From contig JAXHLT010000001.1 of assembly GCA_034521955.1 (NCBI GenBank), positions 310,001 to 374,000 of the forward strand: a DNA stretch of 64,000 nucleotides. The letters are read 5' to 3'. A program made the position numbers and the translations under genes. Each line of letters opens with the position of its first letter. The first letter of the stretch is position 1. Under the pieces are notes generated by a model, which saw only the letters and a program-made list of their open reading frames with translations, ran no database searches and was not told the DNA's origin. This document shows, piece after piece, positions 27,741-37,048 of this stretch. The DNA is from M55B127 sp034521955 (lineage in GTDB: Bacteria; Bacillota; Halanaerobiia; Halanaerobiales; M55B127).

Positions 27741-28636
27741 CTATTCACTTCTAACAAATTTCCATTGTATAACTGTTATAATCATTATAAAAAAGAACAA
27801 GACTACCGTCATAGCACTAGCATATCCCATTTCTAAAAATTCAAAACCATTTTTATATATGTTTAAAACCAATACCATTGAACTATTACCAGGTCCACCA
27901 TCTGTCATTATCTGAATTGGAATAAATATTTTAAAAGCCCTAATTATTGCCATGATACTAGTAAATAAAAGTGTGGGTTTTAAAAGAGGTAGGGTGATAT
28001 GTATAAATTCCTGCCAGCTATTAGCCCCATCAATTTTAGCTGCTTCATAATATGAATTTGGTATACCTCGTAAGGGCTGCTAAAATAATAACAGCAAAAT
28101 ATCCTATATTTCTCCAAATAACGACAGCAGAAACAGATTCCAAAGCCTGTTCAGGACTATTTAGAAATGCCTGAGTTGGTAGACCTACCAATTGTAATAA
28201 ATAGTTAAATAGTCCATAGGAAGGATGGTACAACCACTTCCATACAAGACCAACTGCAACCATTGAGGTTATTACTGGCAAAAAATAGACAGGTGTAAAA
28301 AACTCCCTAACGTTATCTCCAAAGTTATTTAACAGTATTGCAGCAAACAAAGAGAAAATAATTGTCGCCGGTACTATATAAATTACAACAAAAAAAGTAT
28401 TTTCAAGACTGATTAAAAATACTCTATCATTAGTCAGATTAATGAAATTATCAAAACCAATAAACTGATCTATTTGATAGGCTAAATTCCAATCATAAAA
28501 ACTCTTTTTAAAAATTCTATAAATTGGATAAAAGAACATGAAAAAAAACCAAGATAAAAGTTGGAATTAAACCCATTAATATAAATAAAGCCCTATCCAC
28601 TTTACGGTTGTTGCCAAATATTTTTTTTATCATCAT
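27741..28636 (-). pseudogene. ABC sugar transporter permease (MalF/CUT1 type), two frameshifts
   Basis: Three frames make one permease of about 298 residues. The natural start ATG 28636 lies behind AGGAGG and leads into ALFILMGLIPTFILVFF. A T8 run at 28541-28548 (T7 needed) breaks the frame before MFFYPIYRIFKKSFYDW. An extra base near 28071 breaks it again before the EAA loop RGIPNSYYEAAKIDGANSWQ. The last part ends WKFVRSE at 27741. CUT1 permease pairs form the channel of oligosaccharide ABC importers. Located between the binding-protein gene and the MalG-type gene. No ATPase gene is nearby, so a shared MsmX/MalK-type ATPase elsewhere is likely. Confidence 0.8.
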
Positions 28637-28701
28637 GTCTAGCCTCCTATAATATATCCCAGGATGGCCTGAATGGCCACCCTGTGATAATTAAGTTACT
28701 A

Positions 28702-29983
28702 CTATTCTCCTCTTGAATAATTTCTTTCTATCATTTTATTAGCTTCTTCTTCCATATTTTTTAATCCTTCATCGATACTTGATTCATTATGAAGCATGGA
28801 TCTTAAATTAGTACGAACTATAGACCATACGAGTCGCCCGGTATCTAGAGTATAGGCGCCAGGTTCTTTGGCATGCTCAGCAATTTCAATAGCAGTAGAA
28901 ATAGCCCCTTCTCCCGTAAAGTATTCTTTAGCATCTTGTCTAGAAGAAATTGCACCTACAGTTTCAGCCCATTTTAATTGGTTATCTTTCTGCATTGTGA
29001 ATTCTATGAACTTCCAGGCTGCTTCAGGGTGTTCTGTACGTGAACTTACAATATAACCCCAACCACCTTCACCAACAAAGTGAGGATCTGCCCCTTCAAC
29101 AAAAGGAGGTAAGTTATAGTACTTGTAATTTAAATCTGGAGCCTGCACATCAAATGAAGCAGCATACCAAGGTGCTCCAATTGTCATAGCAGCTGTACGT
29201 TCCATAAATGCATCCATTCTACCTGAGAAATTAGTTGAATGTACTCTTTTTTCACCCTCAATTAAATTTTTCATGAACTTTACAGCATCACGGGCAACCT
29301 CAGTATCAAAATGAACGACATTATTTTCGGGATCCCTAAAATCTCCACCCATCTGCCAGATTAATGATAAGAACATTGACGATTCCTGACCGTTTACAAC
29401 ACCAAGACCTGCTTGTTTCATAACATCATTTTCAATTACGGTTAATTTCCTCGCAAACTTAATTAATTCTGACCAGCTAGCCGGTCCATTATTTTTATCC
29501 CAGGATTCTGGTATTTCCATTCCAGCTTCTTCAACCAAATCAACATTTACCAATAGTCCAGGACTTTCCATGTTAAGTTCTTCTGGTAAACCATAATACT
29601 TCCCGTCCCATTGTTTATTCTTAAGAGCTGCTTGGATATAAGTATTTTCAATCTCTTCTTTAGTCATAACATTTGCGGGTACTGGTAAAATAGAATTGCC
29701 TTTTGCAAACCCAGCAATTGATCCATAAATTTCAATTACATCTGCTTCTGTTTTAGCTTGCAAAACCAGTGGTTACTTTAGTTCTATATTCAGAAAATGT
29801 TTCAAGTTTCACATTAATATTTGGATTTTCAGCTTCAAATGCCTCTATAACTCTTTCGGCTGATTTCACATAAGGAGCTGCATCCTGAGTCCAATATCTA
29901 ATTGTAACCTCCTGAGCCATCACTGTGCTTGTTAAAGTTAAAGTCAAAGCTAAAATTAATAATAACGTAGTTAATCTTTTCAT
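28702..29983 (-). pseudogene. extracellular sugar-binding protein of ABC transporter, frameshifted
   Basis: From ATG 29983 a signal peptide of about 23 residues (MKRLTTLLLILAL then TSTVMAQ) leads into EVTIRYWTQDAAPYVKSAE, the family-1 solute-binding start. It stops after TTGFAS. One extra base at about 29755 separates this from KTEADVIEIYGSIAGFAKGN, the rest of the roughly 426-residue protein, with GAPWYAASFDVQ and GEGGWGYIVSSRTEHPEAAW near the C-terminal half. No lipobox cysteine is seen at the cleavage site, which is odd for a Gram-positive-type cell but normal for one with an outer membrane. First gene of the transport operon. Confidence 0.82.
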
Positions 29984-30146
29984 TATATACCTCCCTATAT
30001 TATTTTAAACCAATCTACTCTTTACTCATTTTACTAATACTTTTAATTAGATTTAAAATTACAATATATTGATGGGCATCACTCCTTTCATAATTGTTTC
30101 GCTTTACGGTTGATATCATTAAAATTTGACAGCATTCAAAGATTGT

Positions 30147-31142
30147 CTAATCAAAAAATCCTTTATTAACTATATTCTCACAATCATTATATAAAAGAAC
30201 ATTTTTTAAATTTTCAGCTGCTAATACTGCTGCTGCTTCTATAGATGATTCGACAAGTCCTGCGATATGGGGGGTTAATATTACATTATCTAACTCAAAA
30301 AATTTGCTTTCTAGTAATGGTTCTTCATCAAAAACATCAAGTGCAGCCCCAGCAATCCAATTATTTTTCAAGGCTTTATAAAGAGCTTTCTTTTTAATAA
30401 TAGGCCCTCGCATCGAATTAACTAAATAAGATTTATTTTTCATCATTTTTAATTCTTTTTCTCCAATTAATCCTCGGGTACTATCTGTAAGGGGACAACA
30501 TAAAGCAACTATATCAGCATTTTTATATATTTCATCTTTGGAGACAAACTCAACATTAAATTTTTTTGCTCTTTCAGCAGAAGGGTGCCTTACATTAGCT
30601 ATTACTCTCATATCAAAACACATAGCTCTTTGTGCTACCTGTTGACCAATAGAACCCATACCAATCAAACCAAGAGTACTATCTTTAAGCCCTATGCTGC
30701 AGTTAATATCTTCAGTAACCCATTTACCGTCTCGGATAACCTGATTTGCCCTTACAATATGCCTGACAAGTGCTAAAATTTGGCCCATTATATAATTTGC
30801 AACTTCATTATTATTTACGCCCGGCGTATTGGTTACAGCTATTTTTTTCCGGCTAGCTGCTTTAACATTTACATGATTATACCCGTTACAATTTAATGAT
30901 ATAACTTTAAGCTTGTCGGAAGCCTGAATAATTTTATCATCAATATCATATTCTCCACCAACAATAATTCCATCTTTACCCTTTACCTCATCGATTAAAT
31001 TTTCTTTTGACCAGTTTTCTCTTTCCTTTTTATCTTTTTTTGTTAGTTTGAAATCATCTGTATTAAGTACCTTATAAGCTTTATCGATGCCTTCAAATGT
31101 AGTTGATGCAATTAAAATTTCATATCTACTATTATCAGTCAT
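30147..31142 (-). CDS. D-isomer-specific 2-hydroxyacid dehydrogenase
   Basis: A 331-residue NAD-dependent dehydrogenase of the phosphoglycerate dehydrogenase-like family. The NAD-binding GLIGMGSIGQQVAQRA is near residue 150, VNSMRGPIIKKKAL near 235, LDVFDEEPLL near 263 and the catalytic-histidine segment LTPHIAGLVESS near 283. It lacks the ACT domain of SerA. It overlaps the sugar-kinase gene by about eight bases and precedes the transporter operon. It may reduce a 2-oxo acid to dispose of NADH, or oxidise a sugar acid; the substrate is unknown. Frame intact. Confidence 0.85.
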   Translation of the reverse strand: MTDNSRYEILIASTTFEGIDKAYKVLNTDDFKLTKKDKKERENWSKENLIDEVKGKDGIIVGGEYDIDDKIIQASDKLKVISLNCNGYNHVNVKAASRKKIAVTNTPGVNNNEVANYIMGQILALVRHIVRANQVIRDGKWVTEDINCSIGLKDSTLGLIGMGSIGQQVAQRAMCFDMRVIANVRHPSAERAKKFNVEFVSKDEIYKNADIVALCCPLTDSTRGLIGEKELKMMKNKSYLVNSMRGPIIKKKALYKALKNNWIAGAALDVFDEEPLLESKFFELDNVILTPHIAGLVESSIEAAAVLAAENLKNVLLYNDCENIVNKGFFD

Positions 31143-32148
31143 CTATTAGAACATCTCCTTCTTCCTTTTTTAGTTTATTTACTAACTTTTCAGATGATAT
31201 TTTATCATTATTTGATATTTTATCATCATTTAAAAAGAAAGCATATAATGCAGCACCAGTAACTGGTTTTAGTTCTGGACTTTTAAGTTCTAAGTATAAT
31301 TCACCCAAATAATTTCTAAGAGGTTTTAAAATTAAATTACCTGATTTAAATACCCCCCCAGAATAAGTTACAGTAACCTTTTTACTTTCATTAAATTCTA
31401 ACTTACTATATACTGTTTTTACTACTTGACTTAATTCAAAAGCAGCCTGTTTGTAGATTCTAATTGCTTTTTTATCTCCATTTTGAGCTGCTTTATATAA
31501 TATTAATGCTAAATTAGCTATTTCTTTTCTTCCAAAATTATTTTCAGAAGTTACTAAATTAATAATTTCAAAATCATTTTTTAAAGATAATTTTTCTCGA
31601 ACTAGTGTATAAAGTAATGTTTTTTCCTGTCTGCCATCAGATTGCTTTGTAAAATTATTAAGTAATTTTTCGCCTAACCAAAAAGCCGAACCTTCATCTC
31701 CTATTCTATGTCCCCAGCCGCTAGCACGGGCTTTATTTCCTTGTGAGTCTTTTCCAAAACCAATTGCACCTGTCCCTGCAACCAAATTAATACCTGGTTT
31801 GCAAACCAAAGAACCAGCCCAACCAGCTTCTACATCATTACCTAGTTTATAATTTTCATTTTTTAAAATATCTCCAATAATCTGGTCAATATGTTTTTCT
31901 TCTTGTTTTGTTAATTCATCACCATAACAAGGTATCCCCCAAAATGAATATTCAATATCTTTTAAATTAATTATTGAATCTTTTATAATTTGGTTGATAC
32001 TTCTTTTAATTCTATTTTTAAATTTATCTTTTCCTATTCTTTTATAATCAATGGTGTCTTCTTTTAGATATGATAGGATACTGCCCTGATTATCAATTAA
32101 CATAAATTTGGTTTTGGTTCCACCACCATCAATTCCAAGATAAGGCAT
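31135..32148 (-). CDS. BadF/BadG-type kinase, probable N-acetylhexosamine kinase
   Basis: 337 residues from ATG 32148 (behind GAGGAAAAAAGAG); an upstream in-frame start lies inside the preceding gene. ASKHA-fold motifs are YLGIDGGGTKTKFMLID at the N-terminus (phosphate 1), GTGAIGFGKDSQG around residue 125 and SGWGHRIGDEGSAFWLG around 140, typical of GlcNAc kinase NagK. The YSGGVFKSGN stretch lies near residue 270. In a cluster with deacetylase, AgaS-like isomerase and tagatose-type kinase it would make GalNAc-6-phosphate from sugar entering through the ABC transporter, which does not phosphorylate. GlcNAc is the alternative. Frame intact. Confidence 0.82.
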   Translation of the reverse strand: MPYLGIDGGGTKTKFMLIDNQGSILSYLKEDTIDYKRIGKDKFKNRIKRSINQIIKDSIINLKDIEYSFWGIPCYGDELTKQEEKHIDQIIGDILKNENYKLGNDVEAGWAGSLVCKPGINLVAGTGAIGFGKDSQGNKARASGWGHRIGDEGSAFWLGEKLLNNFTKQSDGRQEKTLLYTLVREKLSLKNDFEIINLVTSENNFGRKEIANLALILYKAAQNGDKKAIRIYKQAAFELSQVVKTVYSKLEFNESKKVTVTYSGGVFKSGNLILKPLRNYLGELYLELKSPELKPVTGAALYAFFLNDDKISNNDKISSEKLVNKLKKEEGDVLIDD

Positions 32149-32827
32149 CTCTTTTTTCCTCCTCAAACATGTGGTATAAATCAAGGAATGAAGTGAAAGT
32201 TATATGTTTTATATCTTTTTTATTACAGTAGTTTTCTAAACGGCTGTTATTCTTAACATAAAGAAAATCAGCTAACTCAACTACACATCTATCAGTCATA
32301 CCATCTCCAATATATATTATCTGTTCAAACATTCTTTTATATTTTTTTGCAATTTTATATTTACAATTACCACAGACTCCAAATTCTTGATGACAGCTTT
32401 TAATATCATGTAAAAAATCAACTTTTATTTTATTATCTTTAAAAATCAATTTATTAGCATATATTTCAAAATTAATATTGATATTATATTTATTAAAAAG
32501 TGGTATGATGTAATTTAAAAACCCACCACTCACAACAACAAAGTTTAATTCTTTATTTTTAATAAGTCGTAAAAAACGGGGAAAATAGCTGTCTATCTTA
32601 ATATTATTTAATATATAATCTAAAAATTCTTTTTCACTTATATCTAGATTCAAATAATGTTTCTTTAATGCCTCTTTCCCACTTATTTGATTATTAATAT
32701 ATTGCTTTTCAATTTTTTTATTTTTATCATTCCCAAATACATTAAATACTGTATCATTAACATCTTTTTTTGTAATTGTCCCATCAAAATCACATAATAT
32801 TATCGCGTTTTTATCTATAGTATTCAT
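32129..32827 (-). CDS. HAD-superfamily phosphatase, MtnX/phosphoserine phosphatase-like
   Basis: A 232-residue HAD-IB protein. Motif I is LCDFDGTITKKD near residue 12, motif II VVSGGF near 98, and motif IV YIGDGMTDRCVVELADF near 175. The VCGNCKYKIAKKY stretch, with two cysteines four residues apart, is characteristic of the MtnX group. It acts on small phosphate esters in the cytoplasm. It overlaps the kinase gene by 20 bases and begins two bases after the isomerase stop, so it is translated with them. Perhaps it removes excess or damaged amino-sugar phosphates. Substrate unknown. Confidence 0.8.
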   Translation of the reverse strand: MNTIDKNAIILCDFDGTITKKDVNDTVFNVFGNDKNKKIEKQYINNQISGKEALKKHYLNLDISEKEFLDYILNNIKIDSYFPRFLRLIKNKELNFVVVSGGFLNYIIPLFNKYNININFEIYANKLIFKDNKIKVDFLHDIKSCHQEFGVCGNCKYKIAKKYKRMFEQIIYIGDGMTDRCVVELADFLYVKNNSRLENYCNKKDIKHITFTSFLDLYHMFEEEKRDALSWN

Positions 32828-32830
32828 TTG

Positions 32831-33903
32831 CTATATATTTTCAACTACTTTCGAAAGATTTTTGGGATTTTCTATATCTAAACCTTTTTTATATGCTAAA
32901 TGATAAGCTAAAAGCTGAGCTGGTAACAATACAAGAGGACTTAAAACCTCTTCTTTGAGATCTGATTTGATTTCAAAGTAAAGAGGAGTAAGATCTTTTA
33001 TTTCATCATCCAGATAATTACCAATTATAAAAAGATCTCCGCCATAATGATTTTAATTCTTTTATTAGTTTTTTCTCTCTTTGAAAACTTTTATCACCTA
33101 TAAACATAGTTATTAAAGTATTACCGTCTACAATTGATTTAGGTCCGTGTCTAAATTCAAGAGTATGGAAGTCTTCAGAAACTGTAATGGCCATCTCCTT
33201 CATTTTAAGCATTGCTTCATTGGCTATCCCAAAATAACTTCCCTGGCCTAGAAACTCAAATTTATTATAACTAAGGTTATCTATATGTTCTTTGATTAAT
33301 TGATCCCATTTATTAATATGTTTTTTAAATAAGAGGGGAAGTTGTTTTAATTCCTCTATTAATTCATTATCTTCTTTCCAGAGAGCTGACATCAATAAAA
33401 CACCTACCAACATGCTTGTAAAAGAACGCGACATAATAAGACTTTTTTCTAGGCCCATCTTTTGAATATATGTAATGATCAGTAATATCTACTAATTTAC
33501 TATTCTTATCACAGGTTAAAGCTAATTTAATTATGTTTTCTTCATCTTTAAACTGTTTCATTGCTTCAATGATTTCTATACTCTGACCAGATCTAGATAT
33601 TGGCACTAACAAAGTTTTCTTATTTCTTGATATTGTGCTGGGTAAATATACTTCAGGGTTAAACATCATTTCAGACCCTGGAACCGCTACACTTTCTATA
33701 CCAGTAAATTTTTTAAATATAAAAGCACCAGACATAGCAATATAATAAGAAGATCCACATCCAATAAATATAACTTTTTCTACGTTATCTTTTCTTATTT
33801 TTTTAATTACCTTTTTAGCCTCTTTTTCCCCATCTAATAAACTTTCCCAAGCTAAATCCTGATTTAATATGTCTTGATAACAATCTTTTTTGAATTCTTT
33901 CAT
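32831..33903 (-). pseudogene. agaS: AgaS-like SIS-domain sugar isomerase/deaminase, two frameshifts
   Basis: Three frames add up to about 357 residues with two SIS domains. The first has FIGCGSSYYIAMSGAF and PISRSGQSIEIIEAM. An extra G in the C3/G3 run at 33454-33456 breaks it before SLIMSRSFTSMLVG. The second has FLGQGSYFGIANEAMLKMKE and FHTLEFRHGPKSIV. An extra base near 33045 breaks it before YGGDLFIIGNYLDDEIK, which ends at TAG 32831. The family resembles AgaS (galactosamine-6-phosphate deaminase/isomerase giving tagatose-6-phosphate) and GlmS C-terminal domains. ATG 33903 is spaced six bases from AGGAGG. It is the first gene after the GntR regulator gene. Confidence 0.8.
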
Positions 33904-33941
33904 TTGCATCCTCCTTTTAGATAATCATATACTCTTATCCT

Positions 33942-33955
33942 CTTATTATAATAAG
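33942..33955. promoter_or_regulatory. perfect palindrome before agaS
   Basis: CTTATTATAATAAG is self-complementary over 14 bases and lies about 40 bases before the agaS start and 40 after the gntR stop. It could contain a -10 element or be an operator for the adjacent UTRA regulator. AT-rich palindromes arise easily by chance in this genome. Confidence 0.25.
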
Positions 33956-33992
33956 TCAAATAAAAAATATACCCTTTTTAATTCTGCACAAT

Positions 33993-34724
33993 TTATTCTA
34001 GTACTACATGGTATTTGAATTTATCCCCTCTAGAAATGCTTTTGGTGTATTCAATAATTGTTTCATTACTATTGTAAGTTATTCTCTCAAGTAATATACC
34101 TGGTCCCCCATCTACGCAATTCAGTTTGCTTGCTTCATATTTTCTAAGTAAAGTTGCTCTAAATATTTCTTCTGCTTTTGAAAAAGAAACATTATAATCG
34201 GTAGTTAAAATATCATATAGGGGCCGATGTTCTAAATCTTGCTCTGGAAATTTAGGAAATTCATTATAAGGAAGATAGGTATATTCTAACATCATTGGTT
34301 CATTATCTGCTAATCTTAATCTGATAAATTTATACACCTTTTCATCTATCTCTAATTGTAATTGTTCAGCAATTTTTTTATCACAATTAATTATTTCAAA
34401 ATCAATAACTCTTGAGCTTGGTTCTTTTCCAATCTTCTTCATTTCATTGGTAAAACTGTAAAATTTCAATAAATCCTGTTCCAATCTTTTCGAAGAAACA
34501 TAAGATCCTTTACCATGAATTTTATATATATAATCCTCATTTTCAAGTTCAGTTAATGCCTGTCTAACAGTAGCTCTGCTGATATCATACTTTTCACAAA
34601 GTTCACTTTCTGATGGTAACTTTTCATTTTCTTTATATTTGCCATTTTCAATTTCCTTTTTTATTATTTGTTTTAATTGATAATATAATGATAGAGGACT
34701 ACCTTGTTTAATTTTAGTACCCAT
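33993..34724 (-). CDS. GntR-family transcriptional regulator, HutC/UTRA subfamily
   Basis: 243 residues. Residues 1-75 are the winged helix-turn-helix (PLSLYYQLKQIIKKEIENG, LPSESELCEKYDISRATVRQ split around residue 45, and KIHGKGSYVSS). Residues 90-240 are a UTRA ligand-binding domain with MMLEYTYLPYNEFP and DGGPGILLERITY. Regulators of this group (NagR, AgaR2, PhnF-like) sense amino-sugar phosphates. It lies at the head of the amino-sugar cluster and probably represses agaS onward and itself. ATG is preceded by CGAGGTGG. Frame intact, unlike the next gene. Confidence 0.87.
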   Translation of the reverse strand: MGTKIKQGSPLSLYYQLKQIIKKEIENGKYKENEKLPSESELCEKYDISRATVRQALTELENEDYIYKIHGKGSYVSSKRLEQDLLKFYSFTNEMKKIGKEPSSRVIDFEIINCDKKIAEQLQLEIDEKVYKFIRLRLADNEPMMLEYTYLPYNEFPKFPEQDLEHRPLYDILTTDYNVSFSKAEEIFRATLLRKYEASKLNCVDGGPGILLERITYNSNETIIEYTKSISRGDKFKYHVVLE

Positions 34725-34749
34725 CCAACCACCTCGATAACTTATTATG

Positions 34750-34761
34750 TTGTTATTACAA
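34750..34761. promoter_or_regulatory. candidate autoregulatory operator of the UTRA regulator
   Basis: TTGTTATTACAA has complementary ends TTGT/ACAA, the general GntR-type pattern, about 25 bases upstream of the gntR start codon. The centre is not symmetric. No second copy was found by eye before the transporter operon, so support is weak. Confidence 0.25.
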
Positions 34762-34879
34762 GTTAATTATAATTATTTAATCTTCATTTGTCAAGAATTT
34801 TTAGAATATTATCATTATTTCTTCTATCTTTTAGTTTGTAAGATTTAATGCATTGTTTTTATATTTTGATCTTGTATAC

Positions 34880-35946
34880 CACTCAAATTTTTCAGGTAAC
34901 TCCTTTAGCCTGTTGAAATAACTGCTCTGATGTCTTTAAATTAAACATCCTCCTGGGATAAGTATTAATAAATTCTTAAATGTATTTAACAAAATCTCTG
35001 GTTATACGTTTAAAGCTTGTTACTTTGGGAAGAGATCTTCTAATAAATCTATTATTATTCTCATTACTACCTCGTTGTTAACTACAGTAAGAATCACAAT
35101 AATATACTTTAGTTCTTTTTATACTGCTTTTAGTAAATGATTCCTCTATATTTTCATAATCATAAAACCCCCTACCATTATAGGTGGTGATACTCTTAAA
35201 TCTCTATATAAAATTCACAACCCCTATACTTCTTTCTATCCTATCTAATTCCCTTATTAGAGAATCTTGCTTCTTATCTGGTATTTTTTCTATTATTTCT
35301 TTTCTAGTCTTTCTTTCAGTTAAAACCAGTAAGTATGGCTCATCACCTTCTTTTTTACCTTCTACTAGATCCATCTCAAAGTGGCCTATCTCAAATCTAT
35401 TATCTGCAGCTTCCGGATCGTCTCTAATAATTCTGCCTTCTTTATGTTGTTTTGTTTGGGCAACTTCTTTCCTCTTCTTGCTATCATTGCAGTAATTATC
35501 ATATACTCAATCTTCTCTGTAGATCATCAATATTCCTATGTCTATATAATTATATATTGCCTTATAGGATAAGCACATATTAAACCGATCATCATCTTTA
35601 ATTAACTCAGCTATTATTTCTGGTGAGTACTTTTCATTAACTTCCTTATCGATAAACTGTGCTATTTCATGATCTTTATCAAACTTTAATTTAGGACCTT
35701 TACAGTAACATTATTATTATATTCTTATTATGCTCCTTGGGGATCATAATAATCTTTTGTAGTTCCATCACCATTAAGAAGTCCAAATAATGCTTTCTTG
35801 ATCTCACGACTTATAATAGTTCGATGACTGCCTATTTCAAAATAATTCATCTTCTGTACATTAAATAAATGCTCAATTACTGTCCTGTCTTCATAAGTTA
35901 GGTGTTTCTCATCGTTGTTTTCTGTGTTATAATTAATTTGACACAT
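34880..35946 (-). mobile_element. decayed IS30-family transposase remnant
   Basis: Minus-strand pieces in different frames spell out an IS30 transposase. HLTYEDRTVIEHLFN and the helix-turn-helix end TIISREIKKAL come from 35728-35946. GHFEMDLVEGKKEG with DEPYLLVLTERKTRKEIIEK comes from about 35220-35390 and is the start of the DDE integrase domain. QRGSNENNNRFIR, preceded by a stop where Trp is usual, is near 35040-35090. TYPRRMFNLKTSEQLF near 34930-34970 is the C-terminus. Several frameshifts and stops make it inactive. It sits right after the amino-sugar regulator, marking one edge of that cluster. Confidence 0.85.
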
Positions 35947-35987
35947 ATCGAGAATCTCCTTGTTTTGTTTGGATAGTTATTAAAATC

Positions 35988-36056
35988 ATAAAGGAGCTTA
36001 CCAGTATGTATCACATTTTTATATGCCTTACGTGTATTTAATTATACAATTCAGCA
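35988..36056 (+). repeat. direct repeat copy 1 (IS-flank-like)
   Basis: About 69 bases, beginning ATAAAGGAG and ending GTGTATTTAATTATACAATT plus CAGCA, recur with a few changes at 36980-37045. This copy lies some 40 bases outside the start of the IS30 transposase remnant, so the repeat is probably the end of the element or a duplicated flank. Confidence 0.75.
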
Positions 36057-36281
36057 GAGCAAAAAAATAAATAAAATTTTTTCTTTATAATTTGATATTA
36101 ATGTTAAGCTATGTAATAATTTGAGATATAATACTTGCTACCTTTTTGATTTTTATGTTTTATAAGTATTTTAATAAAAAAGCAGTAGGATTTTAAATCA
36201 AAATAATTGTTTTGATAAGGTTTTAAGTTATATTAGTTAGGGAACTTGTGATAATACGCCAAATTTGAAAGGAGGGTTAAT

Positions 36282-36432
36282 ATGAATAAAAAAGATACAA
36301 TATGTCCTTTTATATCTTCTAAAAATGAAAAAAGAAAATTGTATAAAAAAATGCGAACTTTATAATAACAACGAAGGGGAATGTAGCTTAAAAAATATCT
36401 CTTCTAAATTAAAATTTTTCATGAATAACTAA
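36282..36432 (+). pseudogene. small cysteine-rich protein gene with one-base frameshift
   Basis: Behind a strong AAAGGAGGG, an ATG opens a short frame with MNKKDTICPFISSKNEKR that stops after 27 codons. Taking one A from the A4 run at 36335-36338 gives NCIKKCELYNNNEGECSLKN and an ending FFMNN, 49 residues in all, with four cysteines in the order CPF, C-x3-C, C-SLK. This spacing resembles small metal-binding-type proteins seen in many anaerobic Firmicutes; the resemblance is from memory. Both the ribosome site and the restored cysteines argue that it is, or recently was, a gene. It lies alone on the plus strand in the scar region. Confidence 0.55.
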
Positions 36433-36766
36433 TTCAATTTTAGTCTAAACTACCTAAAGTAATAAAATTCCTATAAAACAACTTTAAATATTATAAATAT
36501 TACTTATTAATATCTCATCATTTACAAGAAGCGAAGTATTAATAAGTAAAAGGACGTAATTTATCTATAATAGCAAGAGTATTTGCTTATGTCTATTATT
36601 TAAATATATTCAATTATGATGATTATAGTCTCTCGTTCACAAAATTAATATTGTAATTAAATATTGTATATATTTTTTTGGTTCTCCTCGTAAACCATTG
36701 GTATAAAAAAACGGCGATTAAATCGCTGGGTTATCTCTATCATCCCTGTTATATCAACGAATATAC
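36433..36766. other. gene-free stretch with inverted repeats
   Basis: No coding frame is visible. A perfect 13-base inverted repeat (TTACTTATTAATA at 36500-36512 and its complement at 36537-36549) is followed by a second nested stem around 36567-36601 (ATAATAG/CTATTAT with AGCAA/TTGCT inside). The minus-strand terminator at 36705-36726 lies near its right end. Confidence 0.5.
36705..36726 (-). terminator. rho-independent terminator downstream of the tRNA-Arg remnant
   Basis: Read on the minus strand, GCGAT-TTA-ATCGC is followed by CG and seven T residues. It lies about 40 bases after the 3' CCA of the tRNA-like remnant and would have ended that transcript. Confidence 0.6.
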
Positions 36767-36825
36767 TGGGGTGTTCCAGAGGAATTAAACCCCTAACCTA
36801 CTGATCCGTAGTCAATTCCGGGCTG
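36767..36825 (-). pseudogene. tRNA-Arg(ACG)-like remnant
   Basis: The minus strand holds TTGACTACGGATCAGTAGGT, the anticodon arm and variable loop of bacterial tRNA-Arg with anticodon ACG. A T-arm AGGGG-TTTAATT-CCTCT and a 3' end ACACCCCA follow. The D-arm and a matching 5' acceptor strand are missing and the T-loop lacks its usual TTC, so it cannot be a working tRNA. It may be the residue of an integration event at a tRNA gene, with mobile DNA on its 3' side. Confidence 0.55.
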
Positions 36826-36979
36826 TATTATTTATATTTGTAAAGTTATATATTTGCCTATTTGACAGGGATTATAGTCTTTTTTGTTTGAATTTGTTTA
36901 TATCTTTTATATATGTTTATGAATTTAGACTACAAAATGGCTACGAGATGGCTATTTGTTTTGTGTGTTACTTAACATT

Positions 36980-37045
36980 ATAAAGGAGGTTACCGGTATG
37001 TGTCCATTTTTATATACCACGTGTATTTAATTATACAATTCAGCA
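36980..37045 (+). repeat. direct repeat copy 2
   Basis: The second copy of the 35988-36056 repeat, with small gaps and substitutions, in the same orientation. It ends four bases from the last codon of the truncated mgtC frame, so the repeat element appears to have cut that gene. Confidence 0.75.
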
Positions 37046-37048
37046 TTA

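Noticed and set aside
30060..30100. Mini-frame MPINIL behind GAAAGGAGTG before the sugar-binding protein gene
   Set aside because: Six codons only; no sign that it is more than a chance start beside a purine-rich stretch.
36767..36825. A functional tRNA-Arg
   Set aside because: The D-arm and 5' acceptor strand are missing and the T-loop is altered, so only a remnant is claimed.
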